From Climacium dendroides (taxonomy: Eukaryota; Streptophyta; Bryopsida; Hypnales; Climaciaceae): a stretch of 64,000 bases of DNA. Under the pieces are notes generated by a model, which saw only the letters and a list, made by a program, of their open reading frames with translations, did not search any database and was not told the origin of the DNA. This document shows, one piece after another, positions 35,754 to 49,486 of the stretch (position 1 is its first letter; every line of letters starts with the position of its first letter). Location: the NCBI GenBank assembly GCA_950106755.1, contig CATNNA010000006.1:1426001-1490000 (forward strand), given 5' to 3'. The position numbers were made by a program, and so were the translations under genes.

Positions 35754-37167
35754 TTAGATCGGTTTGACGTGCAAGCATGTCCAAAAACGTAACACACAAG
35801 TTGCAATTGTTCAAAATAATTAGGATTCATGGAAAAACATAACTTTAAGACAAAGCAGTCTATTGCTTTCCTACAGTGTCTTCTTCATTTGATATGGATT
35901 TCAAAACAAATACTCTAGAAATCATGCTGTATTTAATAAAACCCAAAAAAATAAATTAGATCGGTTTGACGTGCAAGCATGTCCAAAAACGTAACACACA
36001 AGTTGCAATTGTTCAAAATAATTAGGATTCATGGAAAAACATAATTTTAAGACAAACCAGCCTATTGCTTTCTTACACGGTCTTCTTCATTTGAAATGAA
36101 TTTCAAAACAAATACTCTATAAATCATGCTGTATTTAATGAAACCCAAACCAATAAATTATATCGGTTTGACGTGCAAGCATGTCCAAAAACGTAACACA
36201 CAAGTTGCAATTGCTCAAAATAATTAGAATTCATGGAAATACTTAATTTTAAGACAACCCAGCCTATTGCTTTCATACATTGTCTTTGACATTTGAAATG
36301 GATTACAAAACAAATACTCTAGAAATCATGCTGTATTTAATAAAACCCAAACCAATAAATTAGATCGGTTTGACGTGCAAGCATGTCCAAAAACGTAACA
36401 AACAAGTTGCAATTGTTCAAAATAATTAGGATTCATGGAAAAACATAACTTTAAGACAAAGCAGTCTATTGCTTTCCTACAGTGTCTTCTTCATTTGATA
36501 TGGATTTCAAAACAAATACTCTAGAAATCATGCTGTATTTAATAAAACCCAAAAAAATAAATTAGATCGGTTTGACGTGCAAGCATGTCCAAAAACGTAA
36601 CAAACAAGTTGCAATTGTTCAAAATAATTAGGATTCATGGAAAAACATAACTTTAAGACAAACCAGTCTATTGCTTTCCTTCAGTGTCTTCTTCATTTGA
36701 AATGAATTTGAAAACAAATACTCTATAAATCATGCTCTATTTAATGAAACCCAAACCAATAAATTATATCGGTTTGACGTGCAAGCATGTCCAGAAACGT
36801 AACACACAAGTTGCAATTGTTCAAAATAATTAGAATTCATGGAAATACTTAATTTTAAGACAACCCAGCCTATTGCTTTCATACATTGTCTTTGACATTT
36901 GAAATGGATTTCAAAACAAATACTCTAGAAAATCATGCTGTATTTAATAAAACCAAACCAATAAATTAGATCGGTTTGACGTGCAAGCATGTCCAAAAAC
37001 GTAACAAACAAGTTGCAATTGTTCAAAATAATTAGGATTCATGGAAAAACTTAACTTGAAGACAAACCAGTCTATTGCTTTCCTACAGTGTCTTCTTCAT
37101 TTGATATGGATTTCAAAACAAATACTCTAGAAATCATGCTGTATTTAATAAAACCCAAACCAATAAA
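35754..37167 (+). repeat. 7-mer HOR, copy 2 (1,414 bp)
   Basis: Same seven units as 33734-35147, with the TAGATCGG junction at its start instead of TATATCGG. AAGCAG at 35853 and 36459 pairs with 37267 and 37873 in the next copy, both at a lag of 1,414 bp. Confidence 0.86.
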
Positions 37168-38581
37168 TTATATCGGTTTGACGTGCAAGCATGTCCAAAA
37201 ACGTAACACACAAGTTGCAATTGTTCAAAATAATTAGGATTCATGGAAAAACATAACTTTAAGACAAAGCAGTCTATTGCTTTCCTACAGTGTCTTCTTC
37301 ATTTGATATGGATTTCAAAACAAATACTCTAGAAATCATGCTGTATTTAATAAAACCCAAAAAAATAAATTAGATCGGTTTGACGTGCAAGCATGTCCAA
37401 AAACGTAACACACAAGTTGCAATTGTTCAAAATAATTAGGATTCATGGAAAAACATAATTTTAAGACAAACCAGCCTATTGCTTTCTTACACGGTCTTCT
37501 TCATTTGAAATGAATTTCAAAACAAATACTCTATAAATCATGCTGTATTTAATGAAACCCAAACCAATAAATTATATCGGTTTGACGTGCAAGCATGTCC
37601 AAAAACGTAACACACAAGTTGCAATTGCTCAAAATAATTAGAATTCATGGAAATACTTAATTTTAAGACAACCCAGCCTATTGCTTTCATACATTGTCTT
37701 TGACATTTGAAATGGATTACAAAACAAATACTCTAGAAATCATGCTGTATTTAATAAAACCCAAACCAATAAATTAGATCGGTTTGACGTGCAAGCATGT
37801 CCAAAAACGTAACAAACAAGTTGCAATTGTTCAAAATAATTAGGATTCATGGAAAAACATAACTTTAAGACAAAGCAGTCTATTGCTTTCCTACAGTGTC
37901 TTCTTCATTTGATATGGATTTCAAAACAAATACTCTAGAAATCATGCTGTATTTAATAAAACCCAAAAAAATAAATTAGATCGGTTTGACGTGCAAGCAT
38001 GTCCAAAAACGTAACAAACAAGTTGCAATTGTTCAAAATAATTAGGATTCATGGAAAAACATAACTTTAAGACAAACCAGTCTATTGCTTTCCTTCAGTG
38101 TCTTCTTCATTTGAAATGAATTTGAAAACAAATACTCTATAAATCATGCTCTATTTAATGAAACCCAAACCAATAAATTATATCGGTTTGACGTGCAAGC
38201 ATGTCCAGAAACGTAACACACAAGTTGCAATTGTTCAAAATAATTAGAATTCATGGAAATACTTAATTTTAAGACAACCCAGCCTATTGCTTTCATACAT
38301 TGTCTTTGACATTTGAAATGGATTTCAAAACAAATACTCTAGAAAATCATGCTGTATTTAATAAAACCAAACCAATAAATTAGATCGGTTTGACGTGCAA
38401 GCATGTCCAAAAACGTAACAAACAAGTTGCAATTGTTCAAAATAATTAGGATTCATGGAAAAACTTAACTTGAAGACAAACCAGTCTATTGCTTTCCTAC
38501 AGTGTCTTCTTCATTTGATATGGATTTCAAAACAAATACTCTAGAAATCATGCTGTATTTAATAAAACCCAAACCAATAAA
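37168..38581 (+). repeat. 7-mer HOR, copy 3 (1,414 bp)
   Basis: It follows copy 2 directly, whereas copies 1 and 2 are separated by the 3-mer. The direct junction 37167/37168 therefore marks either loss of a 3-mer from a 10-mer HOR or an independent tandem duplication of the 7-mer. No internal difference from copy 2 was noticed apart from the junction base. Confidence 0.84.
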
Positions 38582-39187
38582 TTATATCGGTTTGACGTGC
38601 AAGCATGTCCAAAAACGTAACACACAAGTTGCAATTGTTCAAAATAATTAGGATTCATGGAAAAACTTAACTTGAAGACAAACCAGTCTATTGCTTTCCT
38701 ACAGTGTCTTCTTCATTTGATATGGATTTCAAAACAAATACTCTATAAATCATGCTGTATTTAATAAAACCCAAACCAATAAATTATATCGGTTTGACGT
38801 GCAAGCATGTCCAAAAACGTAACACACAAGTTGCAATTGTTCAAAATAATTAGGATTCATGGAAAAACATAATTTTAAGACAAACCAGCCTATTGCTTTC
38901 TTACACTGTCTTCTTCATTTGAAATGAATTTGAAAACAAATACTCTATAAATCATGCTGTATTTAATGAAACCCAAACCAATAAATTATATCGGTTTGAC
39001 GTGCAAGCATGTCCAAAAACGTAACACACAAGTTGCAATTGTTCAAAATAATTAGAATTCATGGAAATACTTAATTTTAAGACAACCCAGCCTATTGCTT
39101 TCATACATTGTCTTTGACATTTGAAATGGATTACAAAACAAATACTCTAGAAATCATGCTGTATTTAATAAAACCCAAACCAATAAA
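38582..39187 (+). repeat. 3-mer block, copy 2 (606 bp)
   Basis: A with TATAAATC (38582), C2 (38784) and B with GATTAC (38986), as at 35148-35753. After it, at 39188, a type C unit with TAGATCGG begins the mixed zone V, and AAAGCAG units do not occur again. Confidence 0.84.
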
Positions 39188-41409
39188 TTAGATCGGTTTG
39201 ACGTGCAAGCATGTCCAAAAACGTAACACACAAGTTGCAATTGTTCAAAATAATTAGGATTCATGGAAAAACATAATTTTAAGACAAACCAGCCTATTGC
39301 TTTCTTACACGGTCTTCTTCATTTGAAATGAATTTCAAAACAAATACTCTATAAATCATGCTGTATTTAATGAAACCCAAACCAATAAATTATATCGGTT
39401 TGACGTGCAAGCATGTCCAGAAACGTAACACACAAGTTGCAATTGTTCAAAATAATTAGAATTCATGGAAATACTTAATTTTAAGACAACCCAGCCTATT
39501 GCTTTCATACATTGTCTTTGACATTTGAAATGGATTTCAAAACAAATACTCTAGAAATCATGCTGTATTTAATAAAACCCAAACCAATAAATTAGATCGG
39601 TTTGACGTGCAAGCATGTCCAAAAACGTAACACACAAGTTGCAATTGTTCAAAATAATTAGGATTCATGGAAAAACATAACTTGAAGACAAACCAGTCTA
39701 TTGCTTTCCTACAGTGTCTTCTTCATTTGATATGGATTTCAAAACAAATACTCTAGAAATCATGCTGTATTTAATAAAACCCAAACCAATAAATTATATC
39801 GGTTTGACGTGCAAGCATGTCCAAAAACGTAACACACAAGTTGCAATTGTTCATAATAATTAGGATTCATGGAAAAACTTAATTTTAAGACAAACCAGTC
39901 TATTGCTTTCCTACAATGTCTTCTTCATTTGATATGGATTTGAAAACAAATACTCTATAAATCATGCTGTATTTAATAAAACCCAAACCAATAAATTATA
40001 TCGGTTTGACGTGCAAGCATGTCCAAAAACGTAACACACAAGTTGCAATTGTTCAAAATAATTAGAATTCATGGAAATACTTAATTTTAAGACAAACCAG
40101 TCTATTGCTTTCCTTCAGTGTCTTCTTCATTTGATATGGATTTCAAAACAAATACTCTAGAAATCATGCTGTATTTAATAAAACCCAAACCAATAAATTA
40201 TATCGGTTTGACGTGCAAGCATGTCCAAAAACGTAACAAACAAGTTGCAATTGTTCAAAATAATTAGGATTCATGGAAAAACATAACTTTAAGACAAACC
40301 AGTCTATTGCTTTCCTACAGTGTCTTCTTCATTTGATATGGATTTCAAAACAAATACTCTATAAATCATGCTGTATTTAATGAAACCCAAACCAATAAAT
40401 TATATCGGTTTGACGTGCAAGCATGTCCAGAAACGTAACACACAAGTTGCAATTGTTCAAAATAATTAGGATTCATGGAAATACTTAATTTTAAGACAAC
40501 CCAGCCTATTGCTTTCATACATTGTCTTTGACATTTGAAATGGATTTCAAAACAAATACTCTAGAAAATCATGCTGTATTTAATAAAACCAAACCAATAA
40601 ATTATATCGGTTTGACGTGCAAGCATGTCCAAAAACGTAACAAACAAGTTGCAATTGTTCAAAATAATTAGGATTCATGGAAAAACTTAACTTGAAGACA
40701 AACCAGTCTATTGCTTTCCTACAGTGTCTTCTTCATTTGATATGGATTTCAAAACAAATACTCTAGAAATCATGCTGTATTTAATAAAACCCAAACCAAT
40801 AAATTAGATCGGTTTGACGTGCAAGCATGTCCAAAAACGTAACACACAAGTTGCAATTGTTCAAAATAATTAGGATTCATGGAAAAACTTAACTTGAAGA
40901 CAAACCAGTCTATTGCTTTCCTACAGTGTCTTCTTCATTTGATATGGATTTCAAAACAAATACTCTAGAAATCATGCTGTATTTAATAAAACCCAAACCA
41001 ATAAATTATATCGGTTTGACGTGCAAGCATGTCCAAAAACGTAACACACAAGTTGCAATTGTTCAAAATAATTAGGATTCATGGAAAAACATAATTTTAA
41101 GACAAACCAGCCTATTGCTTTCTTACACGGTCTTCTTCATTTGAAATGAATTTCAAAACAAATACTCTATAAATCATGCTGTATTTAATGAAACCCAAAC
41201 CAATAAATTATATCGGTTTGACGTGCAAGCATGTCCAAAAACGTAACACACAAGTTGCAATTGTTCAAAATAATTAGAATTCATGGAAATACTTAATTTT
41301 AAGACAGCCCAGCCTATTGCTTTCATACATTGTCTTTGACATTTGAAATGGATTTCAAAACAAATACTCTAGAAAATCATGCTGTATTTAATAAAACCAA
41401 ACCAATAAA
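39188..41409 (+). repeat. Zone V proximal: mixed monomers
   Basis: Eleven units of changing type with several private variants: TTGTTCATAATAATT and CTACAATGTC in the unit at 39794, a B/A hybrid at 39996, an A unit with a C tail (TATAAATC, AATGAAACCC) at 40198, and a B unit with GGATTC rather than GAATTC at 40400. No HOR period is evident. The unit at 41208 carries GACAGCCC, a marker shared with zone III and with 42823 and 43227. Confidence 0.75.
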
Positions 41410-42822
41410 TTATATCGGTTTGACGTGCAAGCATGTCCAAAAACGTAACACACAAGTTGCAATTGTTCAAAATAATTAGGATTCATGGAAAAACTTAACT
41501 TTAAGACAAACCAGTCTATTGCTTTCCTACAGTGTCTTCTTCATTTGATATGGATTTCAAAACAAATACTCTAGAAATCATGCTGTATTTAATAAAACCC
41601 AAACCAATAAATTATATCGGTTTGTCGTGCAAGCATGTCCAAAAACGTAACACACAAGTTGCAATTGTTCAAAATAATTAGGATTCATGGAAAAACTTAA
41701 CTTGAAGACAAACCAGTCTATTGCTTTCCTACAGTGTCTTCTTCATTTGATATGGATTTCAAAACAAATACTCTAGAAATCATGCTGTATTTAATAAAAC
41801 CCAAACCAATAAATTATATCGGTTTGACGTGGAAGCATGTCCAAAAACGTAACACACAAGTTGCAATTGTTCAAAATAATTAGGATTCATGGAAAAACAT
41901 AATTTTAAGACAAACCAGTCTATTGCTTTCTTACACGGTCTTCTTCATTTGAAATGAATTTCAAAACAAATACTCTAGAAATCATGCTGTATTTAACGAA
42001 ACCCAAACCAATAAATTATATCGGTTTGACGTGCAAGCATGTCCAAAAACGTAACACACAAGTTGCAATTGTTCAAAATAATTAGAATTCATGGAAATAC
42101 TTAATTTTAAGACAACCCAGCCTATTGCTTTCATACATTGTCTTTGACATTTGAAATGGATTTCAAAACAAATACTCTAGAAATCATGCTGTATTTAATA
42201 AAACCAAACCAATAAATTATATCGGTTTGACGTGCAAGCATGTCCAAAAACGTAACACACAAGTTGCAATTGTTCAAAATAATTAGGATTCATGGAAAAA
42301 CATAACTTTAAGACAAACCAGTCTATTGCTTTCCTACAGTGTTTTCTTCATTTGATATGGATTTCAAAACAAATACTCTAGAAATCATACTGTATTTAAT
42401 AAAACCCAAACCAATAAATTATATCGGTTTGACGTGCAAGCATGTCCAAAAACGTAACACACAAGTTGCAATTGTTCAAAATAATTAGGATTCATGGAAA
42501 AACTTAACTTGAAGACAAACCAGTCTATTGCTTTCCTACAGTGTCTTCTTCATTTGATATGGATTTCAAAACAAATACTCTAGAAATCATGCTGTATTTA
42601 ATAAAACCCAAACCAATAAATTATATCGGTTTGACGTGCAAGCATGTCCAAAAACGTAACACACAAATTGCAATTGTTCAAAAAAATTAGGATTCATGGA
42701 AAAACATAATTTTAAGACAAACCAGCCTATTGCTTTCTTACACGGTCTTCTTCATTTGAAATGAATTTCAAAACAAATACTCTAGAAATCATGCTGTATT
42801 TAATGAAACCCAAACCAATAAA
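41410..42822 (+). repeat. Zone V 7-mer, copy 1
   Basis: Units: A (41410), A with GTTTGTCGTGC (41612), C-derived with GTGGAAGC, TAGAAATC and AACGAAACCC (41814), B with AAAACCAAACC (42016, 201 bp), A with GTGTTTTCTTC and ATCATACTG (42217), A (42419), and a C-derived unit with ACAAATTGC and CAAAAAAATTAGG (42621). Counterparts lie 2,019 bp on, for example GTTTTCTTCA 42341/44360. GTCG, ACAAATTGC and CAAAAAAATT are private to this copy, so those changes arose after the duplication. Confidence 0.82.
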
Positions 42823-43428
42823 TTATATCGGTTTGACGTGCAAGCATGTCCAAAAACGTAACACACAAGTTGCAATTGTTCAAAATAATTAGAATTCATG
42901 GAAATACTTAATTTTAAGACAGCCCAGCCTATTGCTTTCATACATTGTCTTTGACATTTGAAATGGATTTCAAAACAAATACTCTAGAAAATCATGCTGT
43001 ATTTAATAAAACCAAACCAATAAATTATATCGGTTTGACGTGCAAGCATGTCCAAAAACGTAACACACAAGTTGCAATTGTTCAAAATAATTAGGATTCA
43101 TGGAAAAACATAACTTGAAGACAAACCAGTCTATTGCTTTCCTACAGTGTCTTCTTCATTTGATATGGATTTCAAAACAAATACTCTAGAAATCATGCTG
43201 TATTTAATAAAACCCAAACCAATAAATTATATCGGTTTGACGTGCAAGCATGTCCAAAAACGTAACACACAAGTTGCAATTGTTCAAAATAATTAGAATT
43301 CATGGAAATACTTAATTTTAAGACAGCCCAGCCTATTGCTTTCATACATTGTCTTTGACATTTGAAATGGATTTCAAAACAAATACTCTAGAAAATCATG
43401 CTGTATTTAATAAAACCAAACCAATAAA

Positions 43429-44841
43429 TTATATCGGTTTGACGTGCAAGCATGTCCAAAAACGTAACACACAAGTTGCAATTGTTCAAAATAATTAGGA
43501 TTCATGGAAAAACTTAACTTTAAGACAAACCAGTCTATTGCTTTCCTACAGTGTCTTCTTCATTTGATATGGATTTCAAAACAAATACTCTATAAATCAT
43601 GCTGTATTTAATAAAACCCAAACCAATAAATTATATCGGTTTGACGTGCAAGCATGTCCAAAAACGTAACACACAAGTTGCAATTGTTCAAAATAATTAG
43701 GATTCATGGAAAAACTTAACTTGAAGACAAACCAGTCTATTGCTTTCCTACAGTGTCTTCTTCATTTGATATGGATTTCAAAACAAATACTCTAGAAATC
43801 ATGCTGTATTTAATAAAACCCAAACCAATAAATTATATCGGTTTGACGTGCAAGCATGTCCAAAAACGTAACACACAAGTTGCAATTGTTCAAAATAATT
43901 AGGATTCATGGAAAAACATAATTTTAAGGCAAACCAGTCTATTGCTTTCTTACACGGTCTTCTTCATTTGAAATGAATTTCAAAACAAATACTCTAGAAA
44001 TCATGCTGTATTTAACGAAACCCAAACCAATAAATTATATCGGTTTGACGTGCAAGCATGTCCAAAAACGTAACACACAAGTTGCAATTGTTCAAAATAA
44101 TTAGAATTCATGGAAATACTTAATTTTAAGACAACCCAGCCTATTGCTTTCATACATTGTCTTTGACATTTGAAATGGATTTCAAAACAAATACTCTAGA
44201 AATCATGCTGTATTTAATAAAACCAAACCAATAAATTATATCGGTTTGACGTGCAAGCATGTCCAAAAACGTAACACACAAGTTGCAATTGTTCAAAATA
44301 ATTAGGATTCATGGAAAAACATAACTTTAAGACAAACCAGTCTATTGCTTTCCTACAGTGTTTTCTTCATTTGATATGGATTTCAAAACAAATACTCTAG
44401 AAATCATACTGTATTTAATAAAACCCAAACCAATAAATTATATCGGTTTGACGTGCAAGCATGTCCAAAAACGTAACACACAAGTTGCAATTGTTCAAAA
44501 TAATTAGGATTCATGGAAAAACTTAACTTGAAGACAAACCAGTCTATTGCTTTCCTACAGTGTCTTCTTCATTTGATATGGATTTCAAAACAAATACTCT
44601 AGAAATCATGCTGTATTTAATAAAACCCAAACCAATAAATTATATCGGTTTGACGTGCAAGCATGTCCAAAAACGTAACACACAAGTTGCAATTGTTCAA
44701 AATAATTAGGATTCATGGAAAAACATAATTTTAAGACAAACCAGCCTATTGCTTTCTTACACGGTCTTCTTCATTTGAAATGAATTTCAAAACAAATACT
44801 CTAGAAATCATGCTGTATTTAACGAAACCCAAACCAATAAA
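43429..44841 (+). repeat. Zone V 7-mer, copy 2
   Basis: This is the partner of 41410-42822: A (43429, TATAAATC), A (43631), C-derived with AACGAAACCC and a private TTTTAAGGCAAACC (43833), B (44035), GTGTTTTCTTC/ATCATACTG unit (44236), A (44438), C-derived (44640). Between the copies, 42823-43428 holds two GACAGCCC type B units (42823, 43227) around a type A unit (43025). Confidence 0.82.
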
Positions 44842-45042
44842 TTATATCGGTTTGACGTGCAAGCATGTCCAAAAACGTAACACACAAGTTGCAATTGTTC
44901 AAAATAATTAGAATTCATGGAAATACTTAATTTTAAGACAACCCAGCCTATTGCTTTCATACATTGTCTTTGACATTTGAAATGGATTTCAAAACAAATA
45001 CTCTAGAAATCATGCTGTATTTAATAAAACCAAACCAATAAA

Positions 45043-48000
45043 TTATATCGGTTTGACGTGCAAGCATGTCCAAAAACGTAACACACAAGTTGCAATTGTT
45101 CAAAATAATTAGGATTCATGGAAAAACATAACTTGAAGACAAACCAGTCTATTGCTTTCCTACACTGTCTTCTTCATTTGATATGGATTTCAAAACAAAT
45201 ACTCTAGAAATCGTCCTGTATTTAATACAAACCAAACCAATAAATTATATCGGTTTGACGTGCAAGCATGTCCAAAAACGTAACACACAAGTTGCAATTG
45301 TTCAAAATAATTAGCATTCATGGAAAAACTTAACTTGAAGACAAACCAGCCTATTGCTTTCCTACACTGTCTTCTTCATTTGAAATGGATTTCAAAACAA
45401 ATACTCTAGAAATCATGTTGTATTTAATAACACCCAAACCAATAAATTATATCGGTTTGACGTGCAAGCATGTCCAAAAACGTAACACACAAGTTGCAAT
45501 TGTTCAAAATAATTAGGATTCATGGAAAAACTTAACTTTAAGACAAACCAATCTATTGCTTTCCTACAGTGTCTTCTTCATTTGATATGGATTTCAAAAC
45601 AAATACTCTAGAAATCGTCCTGTATTTAATACAAACCAAACCAATAAATTATATCGGTTTGACGTGCAAGTATATCCAAAAACGTAACACACAAGTTGCA
45701 ATTGTTCAAAATAATTAGAATTCATGGAAAAACTTAACTTTAAGACAAACCAGCCTATTGCTTTCCTACACTGTCTTTGACATTTGAAATGAATTTCAAA
45801 ACAAATACTCTATAAATCATGCTGTATTTAATGAAACCCAAACCAATAAATTATATCGGTTTGACGTGCAAGCATGTCCAGAAACGTAACACACAAGTTG
45901 CAATTGTTCAAAATAATTAGAATTCATGGAAATACTTAATTTTAAGACAACCCAGCCTATTGCTTTCATACATTGTCTTTGACATTTGAAATGGATTTCA
46001 AAACAAATACTCTAGAAATCATGCTGTATTTAATAAAACCCAAACCAATAAATTAGATCGGTTTGACGTGCAAGCATGTCCAAAAACGTAACACACAAGT
46101 TGCAATTGTTCAAAATAATTAGGATTCATGGAAAAACTTAACTTTAAGACAAACTAGTCTATTGCTTTCCTACAGTGTCTTCTTCATTTGATATGGATTT
46201 CAAAACAAATACTCTAGAAATCATGCTGTATTTAATAAAACCCAAACCAATAAATTATATCGGGTTGACGTGCAAGCATGTCCAAAAACGTAACACACAA
46301 GTTGCAATTGTTCAAAATAATTAGGATTCATGGAAAAACATAACTTGAAGACAAACCAGTCTATTGCTTTCCTACAGTGTCTTCTTCATTTGATATGGAT
46401 TTCAAAACAAATACTCTAGAAATCGTCCTGTATTTAATACAAACCAAACCAATAAATTATATCGGTTTGACGTGCAAGCATGTCCAAAAACGTAACACAC
46501 AAGTTGCAATTGTTCAAAATAATTAGGATTCATGGAAAAACTTAACTTGAAGACAAACCAGTCTATTGCTTTCCTACAGTGTCTTCTTCATTTGATATGG
46601 ATTTCAAAACAAATACTCTAGAAATCGTCCTGTATTTAATACAAACCAAACCAATAAATTATATCGGTTTGACGTGCAAGCATGTCCAAAAACGTAACAC
46701 ACAAGTCGCAATTGTTCAAAATAATTAGGATTCATGGAAAAACTTAACTTTAAGACAAACCGGTCTATTGCTTTCCTACAGTGTCTTCTTCATTTGATAT
46801 GGATTTCAAAACAAATACTCTAGAAATCGTACTGTATTTAATACAAACCAAACCAATAAATTATATCGGTTTGACGTGCAAGCATGTCCAAAAACGTAAC
46901 ACACAAGTTGCAATTGTTCAAAATAATTAGGATTCATGGAAAAACTTAACTTGAAGACAAACCAGTCTATTGCTTTCCTACAGTGTCTTCTTCATTTGAT
47001 ATGGATTTCAAAACAAATACTCTAGAAATCATGCTGTATTTAATAAAACCCAAACCAATAAATTAGATCGGTTTGACGTGCAAGCATGTCCAAAAACGTA
47101 ACAAACAAGTTGCAATTGTTCAAAATAATTAGGATTCATGGAAAAACTTAACTTGAAGACAAACCAGTCTATTGCTTTCCTACAGTGTCTTCTTCATTTG
47201 ATATGGATTTCAAAACAAATACTCTAGAAATCATGCTGTATTTAATAAAACCCAAACCAATAAATTATATCGGTTTGACGTGCAAGCATGTCCAAAAACG
47301 TAACACACAAGTTGCAATTGTTCAAAATAATTAGGATTCATGGAAAAACATAACTTGAAGACAAACCAATCTATTGCTTTCCTACAGTGTCTTCTTCATT
47401 TGATATGGATTTCAAAACAAATACTCTAGAAATCGTCCTGTATTTAATACAAACCAAACCAATAAATTATATCGGTTTGACGTGCAAGCATGTCCAAAAA
47501 CGTAACACACAAGTTGCAATTGTTCAAAATAATTAGAATTCATGGAAAAACTTAACTTTAAGACAACCCAGCCTATTGCTTTCCTACACTGTCTTTGACA
47601 TTTGAAATGAATTTCAAAACAAATACTCTAGAAATCATGCTGTATTTAATGAAACCCAAACCAATAAATTATATCGGTTTGACGTGCAAGCATGTCCAGA
47701 AACGTAACACACAAGTTGCAATTGTTCAAAATAATTAGAATTCATGGAAATACTTAATTTTAAGACAACCCAGCCTATTGCTTTCATACATTGTCTTTGA
47801 CATTTGAAATGGATTTCAAAACAAATACTCTAGAAATCATGCTGTATTTAATAAAACCCAAACCAATAAATTATATCGGTTTGACGTGCAAGCATGTCCA
47901 AAAACGTAACACACAAGTTGCAATTGTTCAAAATAATTAGGATTCATGGAAAAACTTAACTTTAAGACAAACTAGTCTATTGCTTTCCTACAGTGTCTTC

Positions 48001-48880
48001 TTCATTTGATATGGATTTCAAAACAAATACTCTAGAAATCATGCTGTATTTAATAAAACCCAAACCAATAAATTATATCGGTTTGACGTGCAAGCATGTC
48101 CAAAAACGTAACACACAAGTCGCAATTGTTCAAAATAATTAGGATTCATGGAAAAACTTAACTTTAAGACAAACCGGTCTATTGCTTTCCTACAGTGTCT
48201 TCTTCATTTGATATGGATTTCAAAACAAATACTCTAGAAATCATGCTGTATTTAATAAAACCCAAACCAATAAATTATATCGGTTTGACGTGCAAGCATG
48301 TCCAAAAACGTAACACACAAGTTGCAATTGTTCAAAATAATTAGGATTCATGGAAAAACTTAACTTTAAGACAAACTAGTCTATTGCTTTCCTACAGTGT
48401 CTTCTTCATTTGATATGGATTTCAAAACAAATACTCTAGAAATCATGCTGTATTTAATAAAACCCAAACCAATAAATTATATCGGTTTGACGTGCAAGCA
48501 TGTCCAAAAACGTAACACACAAGTCGCAATTGTTCAAAATAATTAGGATTCATGGAAAAACTTAACTTTAAGACAAACCGGTCTATTGCTTTCCTACAGT
48601 GTCTTCTTCATTTGATATGGATTTCAAAACAAATACTCTAGAAATCATGCTGTATTTAATAAAACCCAAACCAATAAATTAGATCGGTTTGACGTGCAAG
48701 CATGTCCAAAAACGTAACAAACAAGTTGCAATTGTTCAAAATAATTAGGATTCATGGAAAAACATAACTTGAAGACAAACCAGTCTATTGCTTTCCTACA
48801 GTGTCTTCTTCATTTGATATGGATTTCAAAACAAATACTCTAGAAATCATGCTGTATTTAATAAAACCCAAACCAATAAA
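45043..48880 (+). repeat. Zone VI proximal: first appearance of D-like monomers
   Basis: From here tails with ATCGTCCTGTATTTAATAC and AAACC are frequent (units 45043, 46449, 46651 and others). The unit order resembles the HORs that follow but with extra or missing monomers, for example ATCATGTTG/AATAACACCC near 45415, TATCGGGTTGAC at 46259, AAGTCGC/ACCGGTC at 46706, and private AAGTATATCC at about 45669. TATCGGGTTGAC recurs at 51106. It appears to be a diverged member of the same HOR family. Confidence 0.78.
47871..48678 (+). repeat. Dimer HOR, 404 bp, two copies (CTAGTC / AAGTCGC)
   Basis: Units 47871 and 48275 have ACAAACTAGTC. Units 48073 and 48477 have AAGTCGCAATTG with ACAAACCGGTC. AAGTCGC at 48120 and 48524 is 404 bp apart. 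The AAGTCGC and ACCGGTC changes always occur together, each adding a CpG (TCGC, CCGG), and are confined to zone VI. Confidence 0.85.
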
Positions 48881-49284
48881 TTATATCGGTTTGACGTGGA
48901 AGCATGTCCAAAAACGTAACACACAAGTTGCAATTGTTCAAAATAATTAGGATTCATGGAAATACTTAATTTTAAGACAACCCAGCCTATTGCTTTCATA
49001 CATTGTCTTTGACATTTGAAATGGATTTCAAAACAAATACTCTAGAAATCATGCTGTATTTAATAAAACCCAAACCAATAAATTATATCGGTTTGACGTG
49101 CAAGCATGTCCAAAAACGTAACACACAAGTTGCAATTGTTCAAAATAATTAGGATTCATGGAAAAACTTAACTTGAAGACAAACCAGTCTATTGCTTTCC
49201 TACAGTGTCTTCTTCATTTGATATGGATTTCAAAACAAATACTCTAGAAATCATGCTGTATTTAATAAAACCCAAACCAATAAA

Positions 49285-49486
49285 TTATATCGGTTTGACG
49301 TGCAAGCATGTCCAAAAACGTAACAAACAAGTTGCAATTGTTCAAAATAATTAGGATTCATGGAAAAACATAACTTTAAGACAAACCAGTCTATTGCTTT
49401 CCTACACTGTCTTTGACATTTGAAATGGATTTCAAACCAAATACTCTAGAAATCGTCCTGTATTTAATACAAACCAAACCAATAAA
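49285..49486 (+). repeat. Hybrid monomer with TTTCAAACCAAATAC
   Basis: The left part is type A-like (AACAAAC, AAACATAACTTTAAG, CCAGTC, CTACACTGTC), the middle is type B (TTTGACATTTGAAATGG), and the tail is D-like (ATCGTCCTG, AATACAAACC). A single A to C change gives TTTCAAACC. It is a three-way mosaic and was copied intact to 53122, 56353 and 59584. A related TTTCAAACC unit with a type A tail is at about 62412. Confidence 0.83.

Noticed and set aside
31512..39187. Reading AAAGCAG units as an inserted foreign element.
   Set aside because: Outside the two marker changes these units align fully with type A at 202 bp. They are satellite variants, not insertions.
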